The translations under genes and the position numbers were made by a program. A DNA stretch of 64,000 bases from Macrosoma leucophasiata (Eukaryota > Arthropoda > Insecta > Lepidoptera > Hedylidae): positions 18,214,501-18,278,500 of the forward strand of contig JAWQUS010000010.1 in the NCBI GenBank assembly GCA_036365455.1, written 5' to 3'. The notes beneath the pieces were generated by a model. That model searched no databases. It saw only the letters and a list, made by a program, of their open reading frames with translations, and was not told where the DNA came from. Shown piece by piece: positions 1 to 11,800 of this stretch. Within the stretch, counting starts at the first letter, position 1, and each line of letters begins with the position of its first letter.

Positions 1-284
1 TACTGGTGGCAGAGCTCCAGTGAAAGAGCTCGCGGGCGAAGGCACCACCGCATTACCTAATATACTTGCCGCTAAATGGTAGTGTTCAACACTATCGTGT
101 ACCGGTCAGTTGGTAATGTACGGCCCTGTAATTTCCGGCACAGAGGCATAACACCTAATGCCTCAGGAGTGGTAGCGCATCTGCATTTTGACCTCTGGTC
201 ATTGTGTGGGTGTCTATAGGCTGCAGTCATCACTTAACATCAATGTGAACTGCACGCTTGTGTGCTACTTTTATCACATTAAAT
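1..284 (+). mobile_element. SINE-A, near full length
   Basis: Starts actggtggcagagctccagt and contains every SINE-A block in order: accaccgcattacc, cttgccgctaaatgg, ttccggcacagaggc, gggtgtctataggctgcag, aacatcaatgtgaactgc. Its A-rich tail is reduced, and a LINE stub follows directly. Confidence 0.9.
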
Positions 285-923
285 TTACTCCTTATTACAT
301 TGGCTATCTGCCATTGAAAGTCCCGTCAAAATCGGAGACACTCAAATTCTATTTATTTGTATGTGGGTATGTATGGTTGTATGGAGATAAAAGTAGCCTA
401 AGTTACTCCTTTTTACATCAGCTACCTACCCGTATAAGTCCCGTCAAAGACGGATACACTCCAATTCTACTTATTTGTATGTAGGTATGTATGTATGTAT
501 GTATGTATGGATGTATGGAGATGAAAGTCCCGTCAAAATCGGTCCAGCCGTTCCCAAGATTAGCCCCGCCAAACAGATAGACAGACAAAAATCGTAAAAA
601 ATGTTTTGGTATATGTACAAAAAGCGGTTATTCTAATATTACAAACAGACACTCCAACTTTATTTATTTGTATAGATTTATTATTATGGAAGGTTAACAA
701 CATAAGATCTAAAAATTCTGTGAAAATTTAAGGGTCCACTTGCTACCTGCTTATCGAAAAAAATATACGAAAAAAAGCACATGTATGGTATGCCCCTCCC
801 TTAAAATTTTCATATTTTATTTTTAGTAATTAATTTTGTCTTTATAGCGGTATCAGAAATACATGATTTGTGAAAATGTTAGCTTTCTAGCTATATTACA
901 CTGTTTATGAGATACAGGCTGGT

Positions 924-954
<31 letters not shown>

Positions 955-1400
955 AGACAGCGGAGGATTAGTAATCCGTAGGGTCCGTTTTTACCTTTTA
1001 GGTACTAAATCCCCTAAAAGATAGAACTAAGATACAGAATAGCTTCAAAATATGCGATATGATTCTTTAAATTGACATATTTTTTTTTATTTCTGAACCG
1101 ATTTACATGAAACAAACACTAAATGTTAAGTGAAACTTACCACAATATGTTAGTGAAAACCTCAAACCGAATAAGGCGTTTCTGAAATAAGGGTGCACAA
1201 ACACACAGACAAATAGAATTTTTTTCGGGATAAAAAGTACCCAGTGTTGTGCGCCAAAGGTCAAAGTACCGGTATAATTATACCAAGTTTCATTCTAATC
1301 GGACCGGTAGATTTTGTGTGATGCTTGAACAAACAGACAGACAGATAGACAGACAGACAGACAGTCAGACAGACAAAATTTTTCTAATCACATATTTGTG
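285..1400 (+). mobile_element. cluster of LINE 3' ends
   Basis: At least three tail types lie side by side: 285-680 (gaaagtcccgtcaaaatcgg twice, ending cagacactccaactttattt), about 720-1010 (gagatacaggctggtgacag, a gacagacagacag run, gtagggtccgttttt) and about 1080-1380 (ataccaagtttcattctaat, a second cagacagacagac run). These phrases are typical of 5'-truncated LINE ends. Each matches others in the window only in parts. Confidence 0.6.
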
Positions 1401-1693
1401 TTCGGTATCGATCTAGTAACATCCCCTGGTATTTATTTTTTCAATATTTTCAATGTACAGAATTTACACTTCCACAGTTTCATTATAAGTATAGATTATG
1501 CAATTAATAATATTTATAATGGGGTATATGTTTTATGTAATAAGTATTTATTTATCAGTTTCCAGTCAATACGATATCAAACATTTGTACCTGCTCTCTT
1601 GGTGAAATAATGGAGTAATGTTATGAGTGTAACACATTTTACTTGACGTACTCGTAATATGCTTAAAAGGCTCGTACTTACCACTTCAAGTGA

Positions 1694-1977
1694 CTTTTTT
1701 TTTATGTAATTGAAGTGGAAAACAAGCATGCAGTTCACATTGATGTTAAGTGATGACTGCAGCCTATAGACACCCACACAAAGACCGAGGCCAAAATGCA
1801 CATGCGTTACCACTCCTGAGGCCTAAGGTGTTATGCCTCTGTGCCGGAAATGACAAGGCCATACATTACCACCTGACCGGAACACGATAGTGCTGAACAC
1901 TACCATTTAGCGGCAAGTATATTAGGTAATGCGGTGGTGCATACGCCCGCGAGCTCCGTCACTGGAGCTCTACTGGA
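1694..1977 (-). mobile_element. SINE-A, near full length, antisense
   Basis: Begins with the antisense tail (ttttttttttatgtaattga) and ends with the antisense head (gcgagctccgtcactggagc). Good match to the consensus. Confidence 0.9.
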
Positions 1978-2003
1978 CTTACTGCACTGGAGTTCCAATT
2001 AGA

Positions 2004-2640
2004 CAAACCTAACCTCAAAATAATAATTTTCATTTTTGAATATATCTCAGTAACACCATTATATTTTTGTTCCTTCTTTTTGTAAAAGTATTTAAATGTA
2101 TCACTTGACTTGATTAAAGATAATAATAATATGATGGCGACACCAACATTCTGAGGCCAGGACAAATCGGGGGAGAGAGTTTTTAGATTCTTGTACCTTA
2201 AAAGCAAAAATGGAACCTTTATAGGATCATTGGTGCATCTGTAAACTGTCTGTGCTGATTGAGACCCAAACATGTGTGTAACGAAAAGTAATAAATTTGA
2301 AACCCCCTGCGTCAAATTGATTACTTTTAGAGGACAAGAAGATTTTTTTTTAAGTTTTGTTACATACTTTATTGGATTAAAATCATATTGTGAAAATCTC
2401 AAATGTCTTTTTTTTATTTTAACTTGAAATAGTGTAGGAAATCTAAAAAATAAATTATTTATGTTCTATAGTAAACTTTTTGTTCGCGAATTTTCGTCAC
2501 TTTTAAGTTCTTATATCTTCATACGATTCAACTCCAATTTGCATACTTTTGTTCTTTATATTCCATTTGCAAGTCACTTTCATTTGATACGATACAAAAG
2601 GATACAAAGTAGTGATTTCTAGGAAACATTTCCTTTGTAC
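2004..2640. other. unassigned stretch with a 147-codon open frame
   Basis: On the minus strand 1959-2402 is open for 147 codons from ATG, with the end overlapping SINE-A sequence. The product has no motif I know, and the composition is that of AT-rich DNA. I do not call a gene. Confidence 0.3.
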
Positions 2641-2767
2641 GGTCTACGCGTCGTATTTGGGCTAAATAACTCTCAAATGGCCACGTTCATTAACTATATT
2701 GTTAAATCGATTAGCCCATCTGTATTTGACATTTAATAAAAAGGTGATAATGAAAGTGTTTGTGCAG

Positions 2768-2887
2768 GAGAATGGGCGCGCGGCCCCGGATCTGACGGCG
2801 TCGCCGGGCCGCGCACCGCCCGGACCGCCGCAGCCACCGCGCGCCAACCACGCGCCGCCCTGTGTGCTGCAACCAGACTTCCGAAAG
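2768..2887 (+). CDS. syd-1: syd-1 coding exon 1 of those visible (Pro-rich N-terminal part)
   Basis: Forty codons, phase 0 at both ends, between a tgtttgtgcag acceptor and a gtaatg donor. It starts ENGRAAPDL, continues as a Pro/Ala/Arg-rich stretch and ends QPDFRK, which runs into the VSG start of the next exon. The block is strongly GC-rich in AT-rich surroundings, as expected for an exon. The same frame is open upstream to ATGs at 2699 and 2750, so an alternative first exon starting at 2750 (MKVFVQ) cannot be excluded. I prefer an internal exon because the acceptor is good and the context of ATG 2750 is AT-rich and intron-like. Confidence 0.8.
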
Positions 2888-5800
2888 GTAATGTAGCTAT
2901 TTAAAAAATTAAAATATAAAAAAGTCAGCCGAAACCCAAATGAAGTGCTAAGTGAGTAAGGAAAAGACCCCATTTTGTCTGTCACATTTATCTGAATGAG
3001 ATATTTTTTACTGTGGCAGATGCGAGAAGTGACAAACAAGTGATAAGCTATGGCGTCAGCATCTCACCACAAAACTGAACTGATATACTAACTTTTTCAA
3101 AATTATGAAATATTTTATTATAGGGTTAATTCATTGTTTAGTGGCAAGTACCCCATGCAATGTTATACGAGGTATAACGAGGTAATGAGGCAGACTTAAC
3201 CCATTTCGCCTATTATATTACACGCCCTGGCGACAAGTAAGTTTGTTCTCTGCGATACCTACTTAAATGAGGACTTTTTTTTTTTAATGAAGACATTAGC
3301 AGTTTCTAATTGTACCTATGCTGGCAGGATCACAAAGTCCTGTAAGATCTTAATTTTTCTGATAATATAATAAACAAACATAACAAAAACTTGGAACATG
3401 ATTGGAACTGTAAATTTATATCGACAACCCTAAGCAACTATCAACAAACTATAAACAACGGTAGATAGATACTAAAGTGCCTATAAAGAAATAATGCACA
3501 TCGGGTCTATGAAAGTGACAATCGGCTAGTTTCGGCTTTATAGAGCGTTTTCTCTGCTGCACAATACGTAAGCATCCGTAGTCCGGTATTGGTTAAAACT
3601 TTATCAAAATGGTCGACAAACGTCAAATAGGTAAGGCGCGAAAGTGATAACGCTGTACAGATCCGAAATAAGCCGACGTCTTTCCTGAGGTCGATGTGCA
3701 TTATTTCTTGTTTGATACTATACTAGACAGGTACTCCTTGCCTTGGTAGCATGTTTCCAGTGTTCCGAAGTCAATTCACCTCTGTTTCCCATAGTAACGA
3801 GAGATCAAATGAGAGATGACGTGAAAATGGCTCACATAAATATCTGTCAGATAAATTTAAAAACGGAATCGCCTATTTGTTCGCTGTCTTCTCATTGATT
3901 TTTGATATACTTAATATCAGACCTATTACAAGTAAACAATGATTACCACTATTTGCTTCCACAACAAGTAGGTAGACGAAAACTGCTATAGACTGTTATA
4001 TAATTTAGTCAATGAGATGGGAGTTAAGCTAGAAGGAAGCTTATTTGAAGCTCTTTTGCCTCCGCATATCCAAAGTAGGACATTGACCTAGTTAGACAAA
4101 TTTTAATTAGGCAGGTGTTATTGCAATGGCGTGACCTGATAACAATGCAAATACGATGGTAAAAGGTGCGCCTCATAGCTAAAAGTTGTTGTCAAGAGAT
4201 ATTTCGTTGTAATATACAATATTTTTTTAGGATATGATTTTATTATAAAGGCCTAATCCACTGATGAACCAATTACGTGATGGTAAAGTTAATGATTTCA
4301 GAAGCTGAAAAACAGCAGCTTAGTGCTTTATTTTTTCTCTGTTAAATCTGATAAAATTTTACACTGACCATTGTTAGATATTGTTATTATAAGGAAAGGC
4401 GTTTCATGTACTTTTCATAGAGCTTGCGTGTTTCAAGTTACATTTTTTTTATGTTATGGAAGTGGCAAACAAGCATGCAGTTCACATTGATTTTAAGTGA
4501 TGACTGCAGCCTATAGCCACCCACACAAAGACCAAGGTCAAAATGCAGAGCGTTACCACTCCTGAGTTATGCCTCTGTGCCAGAAATTACAAGCTCGTAC
4601 ATTACCACCTGACCGGAACACGATAGAGCTGAACACTACCATTTAGCGGGAAGTATGTTAGGTATTGCGGTGGTGTCTAGGTCAAAATGCTGAGCGTTAC
4701 CACTCCTGAGTTATGCCTCTGTGCCAGAAATTACAAGCTCGTTCATTACCACCTGACCGGAACACGATAGAGCTGAACACTACCATTCGCTAACCGCGGA
4801 CGGTCAGACAGACAAACATCCAGACGGACATTGCGAAACTATAAGGGTTCGTTGTTTACTATGGAACCCTAACAACCATGTTAGTGGGGTCTGCTATTGG
4901 TTTCTATATTTACAAAGGTGTAGAATATAATATTTATTAAACATTCAAATAAACTACTGGTGTCAAATAATTTTACTGGTGGTAGAGCTTCAGTGACGCA
5001 GCTCGCGGGCGTAGGCACCACCACATTACCTAATATACTTGCCGCTAAATGGTAGTGTTCAGCACTATCGTCTTCCGGTCAGGTGGTAATGTACGGCCCT
5101 GTAATTTCCTGCACAGAGGCATAACACCTTAGGCCTCAGGAGTGGTAACGCATCTGCATTTTGACCTTGGTCTTCATGTGGGTGTCTATAGGCTGCAGTC
5201 ATCACTTAACATCAATGTGAACTGCATGCTTGTTTGCCACGCCCATTACATAAAAAAAAATAAAAAAAAATTATAAAATTGTAGTAATCGTTGTTATTAA
5301 AATGAAATACTATCGTTAAATATTGTTTAGATGGTAAATGTAACACTTTTGATACGCATCAAACTAATGACTTGTCAACGTCAATATATCCCATTAAGTG
5401 ACGGCCACTAACATAACTGTAGCTTTAACAATAGAGCTCATGAAATAAATGTGTTCGTTGTTAGGAACACATTGAAATATTGATCGAGGGTCAACATTTA
5501 ATATTGATTGATTTTCATTTGAATGCCATCGCTGTTATTACAGTGTACTTTATCGCAATTGCTTTCACGTTATGTTCTTAATAAAATTATTATGATTATT
5601 CTATTTATGATAGAGGTATATTCCACTTGTTAATAATTACTGTTATCGATGTAGAGTAGATGCAATTCGTTTTTCACGATGTTACTGGTAGGTATACACA
5701 ATTATTATTGTTTACTAGCTGACCCGGCAAACTTCGTATTGCCTCAGAATGAAATAATGTGTCAAAGGTTTGATGATACGGACTATTTGTATGGAAAAAT

Positions 5801-8800
5801 TAAATTGTGATTTTAACTATTTCCCTTCAATTTCTTCATATTTTCTTACCTTTTAAACCTTCCCTGAACCACCAAATATCTTACAAAACCAAAATTAGCC
5901 AAATCGGTCCAGCCGTTCTCGAGTTTAAGCGAGACTAACGAACAGCAATTGATTTTTATATGTATATATAAGATTCCCAGTACCCCGAAGATTGGTAATG
6001 TGCCCGGAGATTTCAACAGGCTTGCCACCTGTTGCATGAGCCAAATCGTTACCGGGAATCGTGTGTGTTTGCATATATTACATTCAATTTGTGAACTGAA
6101 TCCTTTGTTGTATCTTTACTCCAAGTTCTTTACGGATAGGTAGGTGAGAAGCGCCAAATATCCTGGTCCTGACACACCTCCCGTGCTTCTTCTACATTCA
6201 TCGTTTTTTTAATAAATGCGCAACGATTCCTAAGACTTTTGACTCCACCCTTAGATAGTACTCGACCTATTTGGTCATGGTAAGTCAGTCTTGGTCTTCC
6301 TGGGCCTATGCAACCATCCACTTGCCATTTTCTGGAAGATTCCCAGTACCCCGAAGATTGGTAATGTGCCCGGAGATTTCAACAGGCTTGCCACCTGTTG
6401 CATGAGCCAAATCGTTACCGGGAATCGTGTGTGTTTGCAAGTTTGCTTGTATGCTTGAATGCATGCATTTTCTACTCTACCCCATCGGGAATTACATGCG
6501 TGAAGTTACGTTTATGTATATTATTAAGAACACAACGTGAAAGCAATTGCAAATAGTACTCTGTAATACCTGTGAAATGAAAAGGGGAAATGAGACATTC
6601 TACTGATATACTTTTTACATTAATTTATTACATTTAGTTTTATCTTAGTGATATTCTTGACTTTACATATTTTTTTTATCTTGTTTGACATGTATATCAA
6701 TTGTTGTTCACTTTAATTTATTTTGTTTGTTTTTGACGTGTCATAAGAGGTGCCTGTCACCCTAAATGAATATATGAGTTTCTGATTCTGATGAAAATTT
6801 ATCAAAAGTCATGTACTGACTGTCGATCAATATTTCAATGGGTTTCTAAGAACAAGTACATTTATTTACTTTCAGACGGACAGATGGACACAAAAATAAT
6901 CTTATAAGGGTTCATTTTCTTTATTTTTTCATCTAAAAACACGTAAGTACTAGTCCCTTATAAACTTGTGCGTAATTAGCTGTTGAGAACTGTACCTACA
7001 TATTATAGATACGTTATGTATTTCACTAAACCCAAACGTTTTGCTTAACGGAAAACGATTACTTGAAAGCGATGATTATCCTCATCACTTACCCTTGATC
7101 TTTACGTGAGCAATTCTTTGGTGCTGCCAAAAGGTACCGCCTTAAACATAAATTCCTTCAGAAAGCCTTATCTAGTAATTAAGATATCGGAACATCGTGA
7201 ACTGAATATGTAATGAACTTGATCGTGAATAAATCTGCAACATTAATAATATATTGTTACATAATAATACAGAACTATACGCTAATTTTCTCGAAAGTGT
7301 ACCCTATGTAAGATGATGTATTAATTAAATCATCTTACTTTAACTTTAAAAAAATGGGTATAGTTCTGATTAATTAATAAAATGAGTTGCACCAACTGCT
7401 AATCGTATCAGGCCGAGCTGCGCTGGTTAATGTTAAAGTGAACCTCAATTTTTGACAGGTATTGAGAAAAACTGTCAACAACTTTAACTAAGACGAAAAT
7501 ACGCTGGTTCCACTCATCTCACTGTCACTTTTGAAGTTAATGTTATTGTTTTTGACAAAAACATAACTTTAACAAATATTTTGATGCCACCGAGCATCGA
7601 GCCGCCGACATGCCGGTGTCATCGAGTATCTTCTCCATTAGTAAAAACTCTAACGCTTAATTCCCAATTCGAGGGTGCAACTCGCGATCACAGATCTCAT
7701 TAAACCATTTAAACAAATATCATCAACATAATTTCAGCTGAAAAACCTCCACAGCTGAACAAAAACCTCTCCCAAAAGTCCTGCCTTTATACCGCGCATT
7801 GTTTGCGACCGGGTCATCATTCCACCTCGTGGGGTGCCTGCCTAAGCTTTTTCTTCGCCTCTAAAGCACTCGAACTCGAAAACATTAATTGGACCTGTCA
7901 AATCTTTGACACCTTAGGAAAAGATTTTGAGTCTGGGTTTAGTTATTGTTGATAAGTGTATTTTAATGGTACGCACACATGTTAAGCGATAAGATACAAA
8001 TCCGATCTCCACTGCACGCAACAGTGCTGCCGCAGCACCATATTTCTCTATTATCTACTGCATTGCTGTCGCGACTTTGTAGCTCGAAATGTAATCTCAT
8101 ATAAACTTATAGAGAATATATGGAGACCAGTAGCGCAGTGGCAGCACTGCTACGTGCAGCGGAGTTCGGAATCGTACCTTTATCAGCATGGTAATGGCCC
8201 TGTAATGGCTATCACAGAGGCATGACAAGATCCTAGGGATGGCAACAATTAGTATTTTAATCTCTGTTTTTTGTAGACAACAGGCAACAGTCATTTAACA
8301 TGTGAACTGCATGCCAGTATGCCACATAAAAAATATCACTATCAGCAATTTCTAAGTGTTTTTCTATGTTCTAGGTATCAGGTGTGAGCAATGAGATATT
8401 CAGGCAGATTGAGATGGTGGAGAACGACCACGATGCCACCACGGCCGCGGCGCTCGAGGTGGGTTATGTAGCTTCATTTTATATTCTCGCTCCACGAAAT
8501 CAATACATACACAATTTCAATGGAATCGTTGAACATCAAGTCAATTTACTCAAAGACTTGATTTTCTGATTCCATTGTTGTATCGTAGATAGGTTTAAAT
8601 ATAAATCTATGTCTTTTACGAGTGTACTATCTTACAACAAATGAAAACAACAATTTTCAATTGAAAATTGATAACTCAGCTGCTTTAGAGATGTTGACAT
8701 GGAAGATATACTTTTGGATCATCGACTGTTTATTTTTTTGAGTTATAGAAAAGTAATTATTTGTGCAGATGTTTTTGTGTTGTAGGGTAAAACATCCACG

Positions 8801-11800
8801 GACATTCTAAACATTCTTTCAAGCTCTGCTTGACCTTGAAAGAATGTGTAGGATAATTGATACCAAATAGCGAAAGGGTACAATTATTCATCCGTAACAA
8901 TTTAAATTGATTTCATACTAATTATTTATACAATGATGTTAACGCAAAAGGATTTAAGAGTAAAGATTTTTTACTTAAATTACTATTATTCACAAAAGCT
9001 GGTGGCTCTAATTACGTTAGGAGTCAAAATTGTTGAACTTTTTACAATGAAAGTGGATAATATTTCAGAGCAAGTGAAGTTTGTAAGTAATGAGAGTTAT
9101 CTTGGGAATATCGTAATCTTTTCAGGCGGTGGAGCGTCGCGGCGAGATGATCGTGCGGATCCTGGAGTTGAGACAAGTGGGTCGGAACAATATTGAGGCC
9201 GCCAAGAAATTCTTCGCGTTACAGGTTCATTCCACTGATTAACTCTGATATTTTGGTTCGGTAGTATATTCTACCATTATTCGAATCTTAGGGCCGATTT
9301 CACCATCGTAATAAAACGCGATCAATTCTTGTTAATGCATTACTTTCTTATTGAATAACACTACTTGGATCTCGTCGACAAAAATTGATCCTAATTAAAC
9401 TGAAATTGCTAACAAATTTTAAAGTCAGTTAAGGTAAATCGTCGTTTTATTAAACTCAGTTATAAGAGCAAACGGTGAAATCCGACCTTAGTGTACATCA
9501 TACAATCATATTATATATTTTCATTTTACTTACTCACTTAAGTACTTTTTATAGCTATTTTATTGTCTTTTTTAAATTTAATAAATTTACTCTACCACTA
9601 TCCTAAATTTATATATTTACATAGTCATAGTAATTCGTCCATTGACCTATGGAATAGATAGCAAATTACGCTATGTTTTATAGAAAATACGGTATTATTA
9701 TCATAATGTATTATTAATTTTTAAATTGTTTAAAATAACATTAATTCTCACTAACAATAAATTAAAAATTCAATTCAATAAAAAACCAGGTAATTTATCC
9801 GTTCCATTGACCCGAATACACAGCACGTAACCTAGTACAGAACCCGCTTGAAAGAGCTCTACTCCAGACATCCCTATTGTTCGGGCCTGCCCTAGATCGC
9901 TCGGAATGCGAACGCAATCTAGACGGCCATTGTGGGGATGTGCACTACCAGTACATACCTCCCCAACCCGTTATGGAGGCGGGCGTAATACATTTCTGCG
10001 GTCGATCCGATATTTCGTAGATTTGATGCACGATATTGTTATAGCTCGGTATTTTTTGGCTTACCTTTCCTAATCCTGAAGATGAATTCAATCTGTATGT
10101 CGATCTGTAAAATAATATGTAACCGTTTGTAAAGATTGGACTTCGTATTTAGGAATGAGACAATTGGCTAATTTCATAGGGCTTTATCTCTGTCGCTCAA
10201 TGCCTATGTGATGTAACACGAAGCACTTATATACCGGCATTCATAGAAATCTAAATAATAATAATAACTTTCATATTTGACGATCATCTCTTACCTAAAG
10301 TCGATTACCTGATACTGTAAATATTTTAGCATTGCGGATACCTACTCATCGTGTATGATACGATATTAAAAAACTCAAAATTGACAGCATTTCCTTCGAA
10401 TTAAAGTAGAAAGAAATGACAAACAAAGTCGTCGCTACGGAGGCGGACGATAAAAATATAACTCAATGAGTAGCAAAATTGACCGAAAGCAGAATTCATA
10501 TTTTTATCATAGGCAACACGTATAACAACTTTGCCTCTTCTGCCATTTGCGGATAATACCCGCGGACATACCCATTTAATAGGGCCCAAAACATCATGCA
10601 AAAATATAATTTTTGTGTAGAATTATTTTTAATATATTTTTCACACGAATATTTAGGGATTTATCTCGCGTATATTAAACTAAAATGATTTTTAAAATCA
10701 ACCCGACGTTTCGGTCGCTTTTCAGCTTCCGTGGTCCCGGGCAGACTGAGGTGACATTTGTCTGAAAGAAGTTTGAAAAAATTATATGTAGCTACCTCCA
10801 TCGATTTCGTAAACGCCTTGCGTAGCGTTCAGGATTAACACAATAATTACTTATGGTATCTTGAGGTCTTGCAGACTGCTGCGGCTGGGATTTAATCTTG
10901 CTAAGTATGGGATCACATGATGTTGATAATCGCCATCCATCTTCTCTATTGAAATTTGGGTGTTTTTTAATTTCAATAGCCTCGCGTACCATTCGTGGAA
11001 TGGGTTTGTGTTCTCTAGCGAGTATTTGAATTTTATCAAACCGGATGTAATGGTTCGGCTTATCCGCTATGTGTTCACAGACTGCAGACCTCCCTGTTCT
11101 TCGGTTTTTGACATCAGCAATGTGCTCTTTAACGCGGGTGGATACAGCTCTCTTCGTTTGACCAATATATGAGAGTCCACAATCACAATCTAATTTATAA
11201 ATGCCAGAATTTTGTAATGGAATATTACTTTTAATAGTGATGAATCTTTTTAATATACGCGAGATAAATCCGTAAAAATAGTTTTATTTCAATGAGTGTA
11301 GCTCGCGAAAACCTAAGAACATATCACGAATATTTAGAACTGAGATTCCCAAGAAAATATTTTCACTAGGTTTGTTAACAATAGATAGGCACTAAGAAAC
11401 GTGTGGTATTTGTCCCCAAACTAAGTTTACTTCAGAAATGAAAGTACTTCTAGAAATTTGGGGAATCGTTATTGTTTTGTACATTTGGACCTAACATTTG
11501 GACCTAACATATTAGAGCTTAGAATGAAACTGTCTGAATTCTTGGATTATTTCTTGAGCATTCGAGCGTGTTTAATTGTTACTAGTTACGTTTGCACAAA
11601 CTATTTCGATGACTTAGCGGTACAAGTCACTACTGTCAAGTTTCTGGGTTCAATCAGCGGGGCGTAAGTAATACAGGAAATTTTCCATTAAAGAAACTCT
11701 TAGTGGCACCCTTGCAGCAGAAATGTATCTACATTTTACCTCTGGTTTTTATGTTGATGTCTGATGATGATGTTGATGATTTTGAACTCTGGTCTTAGTG

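Larger units (their letters stand above)
2888..8374 (+). other. syd-1 intron 1 (5.5 kb), repeat-rich
   Basis: It holds a MITE (3489-3706), an antisense SINE-A with a local duplication (4442-4787), a sense SINE-A (4975-5270), a LINE stub (5715-5970), two identical SINE-B pieces around an antisense LINE fragment (5971-6450), a LINE 3' end (6592-6795) and a decayed SINE-A (8200-8333). A stretch at 7388-7565 has gttgcaccaa and gttaaagt motifs like the MITE at 23283 and may be a decayed relative. I recognise nothing else. Confidence 0.7.
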
